Source: JAOABV01 sp964473505 | GTDB taxonomy: Bacteria > Hydrothermota > Tepidihabitantia > Tepidihabitantales > CAIPLT01 | Length of the DNA stretch: 51,358 nt | NCBI GenBank assembly: GCA_964473505.1 | Contig: CAYYPG010000004.1 | Coordinates: 1-51,358 of the forward strand | Reading direction: 5' to 3' | Program-made: the position numbers and the translations under genes | The notes under the pieces: model-generated | The model's database searches: none | Seen by the model: the letters and a program-made list of their open reading frames with translations, nothing else | What the model was told of the DNA's origin: nothing | Shown: piece by piece, positions 36,246 through 45,307 of the stretch | Layout: each line of letters opens with the position of its first letter | How positions within the stretch are numbered: position 1 is the first letter of the stretch

Positions 36246-36575
36246 ATGGCAAAAATTGATTTTGCGAAGTTAGCCCAGAATCTGACAAATCCATGGGAAC
36301 CGATTGAAGTTATACGAATGAACGGTTTCCATGTTTTACTGGCTTTATTTCATGGACAATATAAATTCCATCAGCATGATGGCGATGAAATGTTCTTTGT
36401 ACTTAGCGGCGAGATTGAAATCGAACTGGAAAACGAAACCGTTAAACTAAAACAAGGCGAAGGCTATTTATTACCTAAGAATACCGTTCACCGTTCTCAA
36501 GCGAAAACGCCATCAATTGTTATGGCAATTGAACGAGCAAATTTAAAAACGATATGGAAACAGCCGGCTAAATAA
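36246..36575 (+). CDS. Small cupin-domain protein
   Basis: This 109-residue single-domain cupin has motif 1 FHQHDGDEMFFVLSGEIE, giving the His-x-His and Glu metal ligands, and motif 2 GYLLPKNTVHRSQA, giving the third His. It is probably a small metal-binding enzyme or sensor of the cupin_2 type; the substrate is unknown. There is no Shine-Dalgarno, and a -35/-10 pair ends 8 nt before the ATG. A nearly identical 5' fragment lies 1.4 kb upstream. The neighbouring por genes do not clearly suggest a role. Confidence 0.85.
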   Translation: MAKIDFAKLAQNLTNPWEPIEVIRMNGFHVLLALFHGQYKFHQHDGDEMFFVLSGEIEIELENETVKLKQGEGYLLPKNTVHRSQAKTPSIVMAIERANLKTIWKQPAK

Positions 36576-36952
36576 TCTATGAAATCGACCAAATCGCATC
36601 GCATAATTAAAAAGACAAGATGAGTTTTAAAGAAGATAATAAAAATACTAAAATAGACAAGTTCCCTAAAAACTGGATAATCTTCAGAATCCACAAAGAT
36701 TTTACTCATATATGGTTAACATTCTAACAGAGAGAAAATATCTGTGTTTGTTTGATAAGATTAGAATTTATGAAAATTGCTTAATCGGTTTTACTAACCC
36801 ACAAATGCTATGCGGAATTTAATTAACCATTCAATCAAAAGACAAAAAGTTAAGATTTCTAATAAGTTAATGTCATTTTACGCCATCAATGCTTTGCATA
36901 GTAGAGAAATAAAAGATGAGTTAGGCAGACACTCAACTAATAGGAGAAGATA
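36576..36952. other. Gene-free stretch before porG
   Basis: No gene is seen. GCGGAATTTAATTAA (about 36814) also occurs near 34712. The stretch ends with AGGAG 6 nt before porG. I could not identify a convincing promoter. Confidence 0.45.
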
Positions 36953-37558
36953 ATGACAACCAATGTTTGCAAAAGACAATTAGAAATTCGTTGGCATGGT
37001 CGCGGTGGCCAAGGTGCCAAAACCGCGGCACTTTTATTTGGTGAGGCCGCTTTAGAAACCGGAATGTATATCCAAGCATTTCCCGAATATGGGCCTGAGC
37101 GGATGGGAGCACCTGTAGTCGCTTTTAACCGACTGGCTGATAACGAGATTCGAACCCACGCCAGCATAAAAGAACCCGATATCGTCGTAGTTTTAGACCC
37201 AACGCTGATTGAAGTTGCGAATGTTGTCGACGGACTCAAAGAAGATGGTGTTTTATTGGTCAATACAGAAGAGACGCCCGAACAATTAAAAAAACACTAT
37301 AAATTAGATAACCGCAAAATTAAAATTTACTGTGTCAATGCTTCTAAAATTGCTTTAGAGACAATTGGTCGTGATGTACCCAATACACCGATGTTAGGTG
37401 CTTTGGTGAAAGTAACCGGCATTTTCCATTACGAGACAATGATGGAATCAATCAAAGCCAAATTGAGCGCGAAGTTTCGCGGTCGGGATGAAATTATTAA
37501 AGGAAATTTAGAATCGATAAAACGTGCCTACGAAGAAGTGAAATCTGAGTGTTATTAA
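36953..37558 (+). CDS. porG: Pyruvate:ferredoxin oxidoreductase gamma subunit
   Basis: This 201-residue gamma chain belongs to the four-subunit enzyme that interconverts pyruvate + CoA and acetyl-CoA + CO2 with ferredoxin. The signature is RWHGRGGQGAKTAA followed by EYGPERMGAPVVAFNR and DPDIVVVLDPTL-like text, typical of PorG. AGGAG precedes the ATG. It is the first gene of the porG-porD-porA-porB order, as in many archaea and anaerobic bacteria. A two-unit 80-bp repeat follows the stop directly. Confidence 0.93.
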   Translation: MTTNVCKRQLEIRWHGRGGQGAKTAALLFGEAALETGMYIQAFPEYGPERMGAPVVAFNRLADNEIRTHASIKEPDIVVVLDPTLIEVANVVDGLKEDGVLLVNTEETPEQLKKHYKLDNRKIKIYCVNASKIALETIGRDVPNTPMLGALVKVTGIFHYETMMESIKAKLSAKFRGRDEIIKGNLESIKRAYEEVKSECY

Positions 37559-37718
37559 TTTTATGAAACCACAGACAACCTCATGGCAGATTCATTTAGC
37601 TGGATTCAATTGGGACAAAAATCGCAGTTCATTTAAGTTTTTATGAAACCACAAATAACCTCATAAAAGATTCAGTATCCGGGTTCAATCGTGATAAAAA
37701 TCGCAATGGTTTGAGTTA
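37559..37718 (+). repeat. 80-bp tandem duplication between porG and porD
   Basis: Unit A (37559-37638) and unit B (37639-37718) are exactly 80 bp apart. Both start TTTTATGAAACCACA and share AACCTCAT, AGATTCA, TTCAAT and AAAAATCGCA. They are diverged in between, and no frame stays open in both. The array starts one base after the porG stop. Confidence 0.8.
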
Positions 37719-37822
37719 AAAAAGTATAAGCAGAATGTTTTTAATTGAAATGATTACAGTGAGATCAGACGATTATTGCGATAATAGGTTCGTAATAATC
37801 GCTAATCATATGGAGCAATAAC

Positions 37823-38113
37823 TTGGCAAAATTAAAATCATGGGAAGATCTGCCTTGTGGTGCTATTTTAACTGACACCAAGGCAATTTTAGAAAACAAA
37901 ACTGGTGCTTGGCGTAGTTTTCGGCCATTGTGGAATAAAGAAAAATGTATTCATTGTTTGACTTGTTGGATTTACTGCCCGGATGCGGCAATTATCGTAA
38001 AGGATGGAAAACATCAAGGTATTAACTATGACTATTGCAAAGGTTGTGGTATATGTGCTGAGGTTTGTCCGAAAAAAGTTCAAGCAATTATTATGGAAAA
38101 GGAGAAAAAATGA
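37823..38113 (+). CDS. porD: Pyruvate:ferredoxin oxidoreductase delta subunit (2x[4Fe-4S])
   Basis: This 96-residue ferredoxin-like subunit passes electrons from the catalytic chains to ferredoxin. The two cluster motifs are CIHCLTCWIYCPD and CKGCGICAEVCPK, each CxxCxxCxxxC. The first codon is TTG, with GGAG 7 nt upstream. The stop overlaps the porA start as ATGA, so the two are translationally coupled. Confidence 0.93.
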   Translation: MAKLKSWEDLPCGAILTDTKAILENKTGAWRSFRPLWNKEKCIHCLTCWIYCPDAAIIVKDGKHQGINYDYCKGCGICAEVCPKKVQAIIMEKEKK

Positions 38114-39276
38114 TTGTTGCCAAAACAGGAAACGAAGCAATGGCATATGCGATGAAGCAATGCAATCCTGATGTTGTCGCGGCCTATCCGATTACACCAT
38201 CAACCGAAATTGTACAAATTTTTTCCAGTTTTGTTGCCGACGGATTAGTCGATACCGAATACATTCCTGTGGAATCCGAGCATTCCGCAATGAGTGCCTG
38301 TATTGGCGCAGCGGCTGCCGGTGCTCGGGCGATGACTGCCACTGCATCTCAAGGATTAGCCTTAATGCACGAGATGTTATTTATTGCGGCTGGTTTGAGA
38401 TTGCCAATTGTAATGTGTGTCGCTTCGCGTTCTTTATCATCGCCTTTAAATATTCATTGTGACCATTCAGATTCTGTAGCCTCGCGAGATTCAGGTTGGA
38501 TTCAAATCTTTTGTGAAAGTTCCCAAGAGGGTTATGACAGCGTGATCCAAGCAGTAAAGATTGCCGAGAAAACCTATTTACCAGTAATTGTTGCAATTGA
38601 TGGGTTCATTCTTTCGCATTGTATGGAAAAGTTAGAAGTTTTAGATGATAATGCGGTGCGCGATTTCGTTGGTAAATTTAAACCCAATTATTCACTGCTG
38701 GATGTTAAAAACCCAATTACAGTTAGTCCGGCGTGTCTTATTGATTCTTATTTTGAACACAAACGGGCTGAAGCCGAAGGAATGAGACAAGCCCTACCCA
38801 TAATCGAAGAAGTAATTGAAGAATATGCACAAAAATTTGGTCGCCGATATCCGGTAATTGATGAATATCGCACCGACGATGCTGAAGTCGTTATTTTAGC
38901 TATGGGCTCTACAATAGGCACCACAAAAATTGTAGTTGATGAATTACGCGAACAAGGTAAAAAAGTCGGTGTTGTCAAATTACGCATCTTTCGTCCTCTG
39001 CTCTATAAAAAAATGGCCGATGTCTTGAAGAAATTTAAAGTTGTCGGTATCTTAGACCGTGTGGAATCAATGAATTCTTATATTAGTCCTTTGGCGACCG
39101 AAGTCAGGGCAGTAATGTATAGTGTGATTCCCCAGCCGTTGATTCCTTCTTATGTTTATGGATTAGGCGGACGAGAAATTTCGCAAAGTGATATTAAAAT
39201 GGTATTCGATGAATTATTACAAATCAAAGAAACGGGTAAAATAAAAGATGAAGTAACGTATATTGGAGTAAGATAA
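38110..39276 (+). CDS. porA: Pyruvate:ferredoxin oxidoreductase alpha subunit
   Basis: This chain of about 388 residues contains the pyrimidine-binding side of the TPP site. It begins MIVAKTGNEAMAYAM and has YPITPSTEI, VESEHSAMSACIGAAAAG and DHSDSVASRDSGWIQ. The last motif is typical of PorA rather than the 2-oxoglutarate enzyme. AAGGAG stands 5-6 nt before the chosen ATG; a longer frame starting at 38065 overlaps porD and is unlikely. Confidence 0.95.
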   Translation: MIVAKTGNEAMAYAMKQCNPDVVAAYPITPSTEIVQIFSSFVADGLVDTEYIPVESEHSAMSACIGAAAAGARAMTATASQGLALMHEMLFIAAGLRLPIVMCVASRSLSSPLNIHCDHSDSVASRDSGWIQIFCESSQEGYDSVIQAVKIAEKTYLPVIVAIDGFILSHCMEKLEVLDDNAVRDFVGKFKPNYSLLDVKNPITVSPACLIDSYFEHKRAEAEGMRQALPIIEEVIEEYAQKFGRRYPVIDEYRTDDAEVVILAMGSTIGTTKIVVDELREQGKKVGVVKLRIFRPLLYKKMADVLKKFKVVGILDRVESMNSYISPLATEVRAVMYSVIPQPLIPSYVYGLGGREISQSDIKMVFDELLQIKETGKIKDEVTYIGVR

Positions 39277-39320
39277 AATGCTTATAATTAAAATTTATCC
39301 GATTGGAAAAAGAGGTAAAA

Positions 39321-40241
39321 ATGCCATCAATTAAAGAACTCGCAAAAGAACCAGAATTGTTTTTATCTGGTCATCGAGCATGTACCGGATGTGGTGAAGT
39401 CTTGGCTGTCCGACAAGTTTTATTGGCCGCAATTAAACCTGTTGTCTGTGTGATGCCTACGGGATGCTTAGAAATTGTCTCCACTATCTATCCCCATACT
39501 GCCTGGCAAGTGCCAATGTTTCATAATGCATTTGAAAATGCCGCCGCAACTATCTCGGGTATTGAAGCGGCATATAATACTTTTCGACGTAAAGGTGAGA
39601 TAACAGAAAATATAAACTTCATCGCTTTTGGCGGCGATGGTGGCACTTATGATATTGGATTTCAAGCTTTATCTGGTGCTGTTGAGAGAAATCATCGGTT
39701 CTTGTATGTCTGTTTGGATAATCAGGCATATATGAATACTGGTATTCAACGTTCTTCGGCAACACCATTAGGCGCACATACGACAACCTCTCCTGTAGGT
39801 AAAGTTATGCCCGGTAAATCCCGATGGCGCAAAGATATTGTGGAAATAATGATTTCCCATGATATTCCTTATGCTGCGCAAGCCACAGTTTGGAACTGGA
39901 ATGATTTAGCCAACAAAGTCCGAAAGGCACTCTCGGTCCAAGGCTCAAGTTTTATTAATGTTTTGGTACCTTGTCCTTTGGGTTGGGGTTATCCATCAGC
40001 CAAGACGATTGAGATGTCAAGATTAGCTGTGGAAACTTGTTTCTGGCCACTTTATGAATGGGAAAATGGAGTTTATAAAATCAATTATATACCAAAAGAA
40101 AAACGACCCGTGGTAGAATGGTTAAAAGCCCAAGACCGATTCCGACATTTATTTAAGCCCGAAAACCAACATCTTTTAGAGACCTTTCAACAAGAAGTTG
40201 ATAAGCGCTGGAAGCAATTACAGAAAAAAGTCAATCTGTAA
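39321..40241 (+). CDS. porB: Pyruvate:ferredoxin oxidoreductase beta subunit
   Basis: This chain of about 306 residues binds the TPP diphosphate/Mg and a [4Fe-4S] cluster. It has GHRACTGCGE with cluster Cys near residue 22, the TPP motif GDGGTYDIG through LDNQAYMNTG, and TPLGAHTTTSPVGK. The ATG at 39321 has GAGGT just upstream; an in-frame TTG six codons earlier is less likely. It follows porA by 44 nt and completes the four-subunit set. Confidence 0.95.
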   Translation: MPSIKELAKEPELFLSGHRACTGCGEVLAVRQVLLAAIKPVVCVMPTGCLEIVSTIYPHTAWQVPMFHNAFENAAATISGIEAAYNTFRRKGEITENINFIAFGGDGGTYDIGFQALSGAVERNHRFLYVCLDNQAYMNTGIQRSSATPLGAHTTTSPVGKVMPGKSRWRKDIVEIMISHDIPYAAQATVWNWNDLANKVRKALSVQGSSFINVLVPCPLGWGYPSAKTIEMSRLAVETCFWPLYEWENGVYKINYIPKEKRPVVEWLKAQDRFRHLFKPENQHLLETFQQEVDKRWKQLQKKVNL

Positions 40242-40255
40242 ACGGTTCATCTCCA

Positions 40256-40281
40256 TTTAGGGGATTGTTTTGTCTCCTAAA
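40256..40281 (+). terminator. Possible terminator hairpin after porB
   Basis: TTTAGGGGA pairs with TCTCCTAAA (one G-U pair, 8-nt loop), 15 nt after the porB stop. No strong T-tract follows. Confidence 0.45.
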
Positions 40282-40772
40282 AACAGCTGTTTGGTTTACC
40301 CAATTTACTATCCTGAATAACGTTTTCTAACTTTGCGATCTCATTCAAATCTTCTTTTCATTAAAGTAAAGAACATGATGATATCATGACATAACTCTTT
40401 TCCTGTGAAAAGCCTGATTTAAACAAAACCCTAAAATAAGCCGGCACTAACATCCACAATCTTTACTGTAAATTATTATAAAAAAAGTATTATACCGTGT
40501 AGCTAAATATAGTGCTAATTATTTCATATTTTGTTTCTATATTTCTTAATCTTTTTATTTTTATTCTCCGTTTATCTGTTGTTGTCTCTATCATCCATTA
40601 TTTTTTTATAATCTATACTCATAATATATAATTTATTAGCACTTTATTAGCCGGGTAAATTCCAATGTATACAATAAAGATTTTGATTTTTCTTTAGACG
40701 AAGAATGTTTTTTATCTTTCTGAGATTTTGTGCAATTTTTTAATTCCGTGAAAACCTCAAATGTTTTAAATT
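40282..40772. other. AT-rich gap between convergent porB and EamA genes
   Basis: I see no gene, RNA or repeat that I can support. The stretch is very T-rich. Confidence 0.5.
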
Positions 40773-41174
40773 TTACCTGGACAATAAGAAAATTGCAATG
40801 ATTGCGGAGACAACTCCGATGATGCGGCTTAAGGTAATTGGTTCTGAAAGAAATATATAACCCAAGATGACAGGAATAACAATATATAAACCACTTAAAG
40901 GAACTACACTTGATGCGGGTCCTTTCGCCAACGCATAGTAAAATGCAACTGTACCGATTGCTCCCGAAACTCCAACCAGCATCGCCCACAATGTATTGAT
41001 TGTGAAAAATATTTTTGTTTTAGGTAAATAGAGGATAGTAATCGTAAGCCAAGCACCAATCGAAGTAAAAAATGCCAAATGCTCAGTGCTAAGATTGCGG
41101 CTTAGTATTTTAGAAAAATAAGACCACAATCCCCAAAATATTAATGCGATTAATGAGTAAAAACGGTAATCCAT
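40773..41174 (-). CDS. Single-domain EamA/DMT-type transporter
   Basis: This 133-residue membrane protein has about four or five hydrophobic helices: IALIFWGLWSYFSKIL, FFTSIGAWLTITILYL, LVGVSGAIGTVAFYYALAKG, and the end VPLSGLYIVIPVILGYIFLSEPITLSRIIGVVSAIIA (split here as IPVILGYIFLSEPI and GVVSAIIAIFLL). The GLY..IP..LGYIFLSEPIT pattern marks one EamA repeat. Typical members have two repeats in about 300 residues, so this one probably works as a dimer, like small multidrug or undecaprenyl carriers. The substrate is unknown. Confidence 0.82.
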   Translation of the reverse strand: MDYRFYSLIALIFWGLWSYFSKILSRNLSTEHLAFFTSIGAWLTITILYLPKTKIFFTINTLWAMLVGVSGAIGTVAFYYALAKGPASSVVPLSGLYIVIPVILGYIFLSEPITLSRIIGVVSAIIAIFLLSR

Positions 41175-41320
41175 ATTCTCAGTCTAACAAATTTGCAAAC
41201 ATAAATGTCTCAAAACTGCAGATAATAGATTAACTCCATATATTTTTAACTTTAACCATCTAATTAGACCTTTTATGTAGGCACCCGGGTTCGAATTCTC
41301 TTTACGCTAATTCCGATATG

Positions 41321-41391
41321 CTGGGGGACAGGGATTCGAACCCCGATACGCAGATCCAGAGTCTGCAGTCCTGCCGTTAGACGATCCCCCA
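41321..41391 (-). tRNA. tRNA-Gln (anticodon CUG)
   Basis: A cloverleaf folds on the minus strand: acceptor TGGGGGA/TCCCCCA with U1-A72, discriminator G, D-arm GTC...GAC, anticodon stem GCAGA/TCTGC with loop CTCTGGA (anticodon at plus 41357-41359), and T-arm CGGGG TTCGAAT CCCTG. CCA is not encoded. It is the second glutamine isoacceptor in the window. Confidence 0.92.
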
Positions 41392-41762
41392 AATTTTAAT
41401 CTTTATTGTAATGGAAAAATTAATGATTGTAAAGTATCTGTCATATATAAATAATATAAGAATTCATCAAAGAAGAAAATTCACTTTTTGACGAGAATTT
41501 TTTTGAGCAACATCGTAAATTTGTATTATATTTAACGATTTACAAAAAACGAAAGATACATCTTTTGTTATTGTGTTCACTATTAACTAATTCAAATACT
41601 TAATAAATAATTCATCAATGGTTTGAGTGTTTTGCTTGTTATTGACCGTAAGTCGATTTATTTAAGAAATAAAGAATAAGAATAAATGAAAACAATCAAA
41701 TAATACAGATATGGCATTTAATATTTTGTCCCATAGCAAAGATAAAACCTATAATAAAAAGA
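41392..41762. other. Gene-free stretch between tRNA-Gln and the gap promoter
   Basis: Nothing beyond AT-rich sequence is seen between the tRNA-Gln gene and the -35 box at 41763. Confidence 0.45.
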
Positions 41763-41790
41763 TTGACTTTTAGACATTTTTCTGTATATT
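41763..41790 (+). promoter_or_regulatory. gap promoter
   Basis: TTGACT (41763-41768), 16-nt spacer, TATATT (41785-41790). Transcription would start near 41797, giving a leader of about 48 nt with AGGAGG at 41834-41839, the best ribosome-binding site in the window. Confidence 0.75.
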
Positions 41791-41844
41791 TTTAATTTAT
41801 TGTGATTATGAATCAGAAAAATAACAATTTTTTAGGAGGAAACT

Positions 41845-42855
41845 ATGGCGATAAAAGTAGCAATTAATGGCTTTGGCCGAATTGGCCGATTAGTTCTAAG
41901 AGCCGGTATTAATAATAAGAATTTTGATATTGTTGCGGTTAATGATATTACTGATGCCAAAACACTGGCGCATCTATTTAAATATGATTCAGTACACCGA
42001 ACATTTAATGGTAATGTCGTAGCCAAATTCGACTCTTTTTTAGTGAATGATAAAGAAATTAAGGTGTTCTCAGAAAAAGACCCTTCGAAACTACCTTGGA
42101 AAGATTTAGGCATTGAGATTGTTGTTGAGGCAAGTGGTGTTTTCACTTCTTATGAAAAATCTAAAGCCCATCTTGATGCTGGTGCTAAAAAGGTAATTAT
42201 CACCGCACCACCCAAAGGTGAAACGCCGGTGAAATCGATTGTCATGGGTGTGAATGAAAATATCTATGACCCTAAAACTGACCACATTATTTCCAATGCA
42301 TCCTGCACTACTAATTGTGTGGTTCCGATTGCAAAAGTTCTCCACGAAAATTTCAAGATTGTCCGTGGATATATGACGACAATTCATGCTTATACTAATG
42401 ACCAGAATATCTTGGATGCACCCCACAAAGATTTACGACGAGCTCGCGCCGGCGCAATGTCAATGATTCCAACTTCAACTGGTGCTGCAAAACTTATCGG
42501 GGTTGTCTTTCCTGAACTAAAAGGAAAAATTGATGGCACTGCAATTCGTGTTCCCACTGCCGATGTTTCTTTAGTTGACCTGTCTTGCGTTGTAGAAAAA
42601 GAATCCTCCAAAGAAGAAATTAATAGTGCGTTCGAAAAAGCCTGTAGTGGTCCAATGAAAAAGTATATTCAATATCTCGCCGAACCATTGGTTTCCATTG
42701 ATTTTACTGGTAGTCCTTATTCCGCAATCTTTGATTCCACCTTGACTGCAGTGATCGACAAAACTTTAGTTAAACTCTTTGCCTGGTATGATAATGAATG
42801 GGGTTATACTTGCCGCGTGATCGATTTGATTGAATATATAATCGCTTTTAAATAA
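41845..42855 (+). CDS. gap: Glyceraldehyde-3-phosphate dehydrogenase
   Basis: This 336-residue enzyme converts glyceraldehyde-3-phosphate to 1,3-bisphosphoglycerate with NAD. It begins with the Rossmann motif INGFGRIGRLV. Asp34 in NDI suggests NAD preference, SNASCTTNC carries the nucleophile Cys154, and TIHAYTNDQ carries the base His. The C-terminus has WYDNEWGYTCRV. It heads the gap-pgk-tpiA block behind its own promoter. Confidence 0.97.
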   Translation: MAIKVAINGFGRIGRLVLRAGINNKNFDIVAVNDITDAKTLAHLFKYDSVHRTFNGNVVAKFDSFLVNDKEIKVFSEKDPSKLPWKDLGIEIVVEASGVFTSYEKSKAHLDAGAKKVIITAPPKGETPVKSIVMGVNENIYDPKTDHIISNASCTTNCVVPIAKVLHENFKIVRGYMTTIHAYTNDQNILDAPHKDLRRARAGAMSMIPTSTGAAKLIGVVFPELKGKIDGTAIRVPTADVSLVDLSCVVEKESSKEEINSAFEKACSGPMKKYIQYLAEPLVSIDFTGSPYSAIFDSTLTAVIDKTLVKLFAWYDNEWGYTCRVIDLIEYIIAFK

Positions 42856-43035
42856 GAATCAAAAAGGTCGATAACCACCAATGATTAGAAATTAGAAAAT
42901 AGATGTATGGTGCCAACATAGTGAAGGTTTTCTCAATAAATGAGCGCAGGGTTTTACCCTTCGTTTGTGTAGCATAAAAAGTAGATTTTTCTGTGTTTTT
43001 GAAAAATAAATAAAATTTCAAAAAATATAATAACT

Positions 43036-44217
43036 ATGAAAAAACTATCAATTAAAGACTTAGATATAAAGAATAAAAAAGTTTTAGTACGAGTTGATTT
43101 TAATGTACCCCTTTCATCTGCCGGAGAAATCAGTGATGACACTCGAATTCGCGCCGCTTTACCTACGATTGAGTATATTATCAGTCAGAATGGTATTGCA
43201 ATTCTGATGTCGCATTTAGGAAAACCTAAAGGTAAACCTGACCTGAAATATTCGTTACGACCTGTTGCTCAACGCTTGTCGGAATTAATCAAAAAAGAAG
43301 TGTTATTTGCTGAGGACTGTGTTGGACCAAAAGCGCAAGCCATAATCGCAAACACTAAACCCGGTGATGTGGTGCTTTTGGAAAATTTAAGATTTCATCC
43401 TGAAGAAGAAAAAAACGACTTAAATTTTTCTAAATCCCTTGCCGAATTAGGTGAATTATATGTCAATGATGCATTTGCTACTGCACATCGAGCACACAGT
43501 TCGACTGAAGGCATTACCCGGTATTTTGATAAGCCAGCTGCAGGATTCTTAATGGAAACAGAGATCGAACATCTCAGCTATGTGGTAGAATCACCTAAAC
43601 ATCCGTATGTTGCCATTATTGGCGGTGCGAAGATAACAGATAAACTCGGTGTTATCAAAAATCTCGCTCAGAAAGTTGACTATCTGCTTTTGGCTGGAGG
43701 TCTGATCTTTAATTTCTTTAAGACACAAGGTTATGAAATCGGCAATTCTATTTTTGAACCCGAAGTGTTAGAAGAAGCGAAAAATCTCCTTAATGAAAAG
43801 AAAATAAAATTGCCCATTGATATTGTAGCCGCAGATAAAATTGAGGCTGATGCCAATACCCAGATTGTTAAAATTAATGAAATTCCATCTAATTGGGCTG
43901 GAGTTGACATCGGACCAGAAACCGGTCATAAGTATACTGAAATAATAAAAACTGCGCGGACGATTGTTTGGGCTGGACCAGTTGGAGTTTTTGAAATTGA
44001 TAAATTCGCTCAAGGTAGCAAAACCATCGGATTAGCGGTTGCAGATGCGACTCGGTCCGGAGCAACTTCAGTCGTTGGTGGAGGCGATACAGTTGCCTGT
44101 TTAAGTAAATTGGGATTAAAAGATAAAGTTAGTTTTATCTCAACTGGAGGTGGAGCATCATTAGAATTTTTAGAAGGCAGAGAACTTCCTGGTATTAAAG
44201 CGTTGAAAGATATCTAA
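43036..44217 (+). CDS. pgk: Phosphoglycerate kinase
   Basis: This 393-residue enzyme makes ATP from 1,3-bisphosphoglycerate. It has VRVDFNVPL, SHLGKPKGK, LLENLRFHPEEE, NDAFATAHRAHSST and the C-terminal nucleotide site GGGDTVACL with STGGGASLEFLEG. It lies 180 nt after gap. TATAAT ends 4 nt before the ATG and there is no Shine-Dalgarno; this may be a promoter fragment but the distance is tight. tpiA follows after 18 nt. Confidence 0.97.
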   Translation: MKKLSIKDLDIKNKKVLVRVDFNVPLSSAGEISDDTRIRAALPTIEYIISQNGIAILMSHLGKPKGKPDLKYSLRPVAQRLSELIKKEVLFAEDCVGPKAQAIIANTKPGDVVLLENLRFHPEEEKNDLNFSKSLAELGELYVNDAFATAHRAHSSTEGITRYFDKPAAGFLMETEIEHLSYVVESPKHPYVAIIGGAKITDKLGVIKNLAQKVDYLLLAGGLIFNFFKTQGYEIGNSIFEPEVLEEAKNLLNEKKIKLPIDIVAADKIEADANTQIVKINEIPSNWAGVDIGPETGHKYTEIIKTARTIVWAGPVGVFEIDKFAQGSKTIGLAVADATRSGATSVVGGGDTVACLSKLGLKDKVSFISTGGGASLEFLEGRELPGIKALKDI

Positions 44218-44235
44218 GATTAAGTTGTAGAGAAA

Positions 44236-44994
44236 ATGAAAATTCCACTTGTTGCTGGAAACTGGAAAATGAATAAATTGCCGAGCGAGGCGAAAGAGTT
44301 TGCCGAAGCATTAGTTGAAGCGTTATTGGAAGCAGTTAAACCAGAAGTATTAATATGTCCCCCATTTACGGCTTTGCCGGCAGTAGCCGAAGTACTTAAA
44401 AATTCCAATATTCGACTTGGTGCCCAAAATATGCATTGGGAACTTAAGGGCGCTTTTACCGGCGAAATCTCTGGCGAATCGCTGAAAGAACTCGGCTGCC
44501 AGTATGTTATTTTAGGCCACTCGGAACGTAGACAGTATTTTGCTGAAACCGATGCGATTATCAATAAAAAGATTCATACTGCGATACAAATTGGCTTAAA
44601 GCCGATTTTCTGTATTGGAGAAATGCTTGCAGAACGAGAAGACAATCAAACCTTAAATGTGATCAAGCGCCAATTAGACGCTGGGCTCAATAATATTAAC
44701 AATATAAATAATCTTGTCATTGCATATGAACCAGTTTGGGCTATTGGAACCGGAAAGACCGCAACTCCAGAACAAGCCGCAGAAGTCCATAGTTATATTA
44801 GAAATAATATTGCACAAAAATGGGGTAAAGATTCCGCCGATACAATTAGAATTATTTATGGTGGAAGTGTCACGCCAGAAAACATTGAAATTTTAATGGC
44901 ACAAACTGATATTGATGGTGTTTTAGTCGGCGGCGCAAGTTTGAAATTAGAGTCGTTTCTCCGGATAATAAATTTCCAATCGGCTGGCGTTTAG
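44236..44994 (+). CDS. tpiA: Triosephosphate isomerase
   Basis: This 252-residue TIM barrel interconverts DHAP and glyceraldehyde-3-phosphate. GNWKMNKL holds the catalytic Lys, ILGHSERR the His, and AYEPVWAIGTGK the Glu and flexible loop. IIYGGSVTPEN and DGVLVGGASL close the phosphate site. The start lies 18 nt from the pgk stop with a weak GAGA-type ribosome site, implying one transcript. Confidence 0.97.
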   Translation: MKIPLVAGNWKMNKLPSEAKEFAEALVEALLEAVKPEVLICPPFTALPAVAEVLKNSNIRLGAQNMHWELKGAFTGEISGESLKELGCQYVILGHSERRQYFAETDAIINKKIHTAIQIGLKPIFCIGEMLAEREDNQTLNVIKRQLDAGLNNINNINNLVIAYEPVWAIGTGKTATPEQAAEVHSYIRNNIAQKWGKDSADTIRIIYGGSVTPENIEILMAQTDIDGVLVGGASLKLESFLRIINFQSAGV

Positions 44995-45307
44995 ACGATA
45001 TTTCTTTTTCTCGCTTACGATAGATTAATATAAAGCCAAATACATTTTTGACGGTTGCTAATTTATTTATAATTTAGACAATTTTCTATGCTTATAAGAT
45101 TATTTTACGATTACTGAATGATTTCAAAAATATAAAATTGGGTAATTGCTAAACATGAATTGGAATTTTAATATATGCTGTTACAATAAATTGAATAGGC
45201 GAATTTGAAAATTATTCAATGTAATTTGCTTATCTCTAAATTTATAACCTATTTATCTGGGGAGATTTTCTCAATATCGCGAATAGAAGTTTCCTAATGG
45301 CGGACTT
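44995..45307. other. Gap between convergent tpiA and the outer membrane protein gene
   Basis: The only structure is a weak hairpin, ATTGAATA (45190-45197) with TATTCAAT (45213-45220), which might end one or both transcripts. Confidence 0.4.

Noticed and set aside
40636..40989. 117-codon minus frame overlapping the EamA gene
   Set aside because: It is a different frame of the EamA gene plus AT-rich flank; the EamA frame has the conserved membrane pattern.
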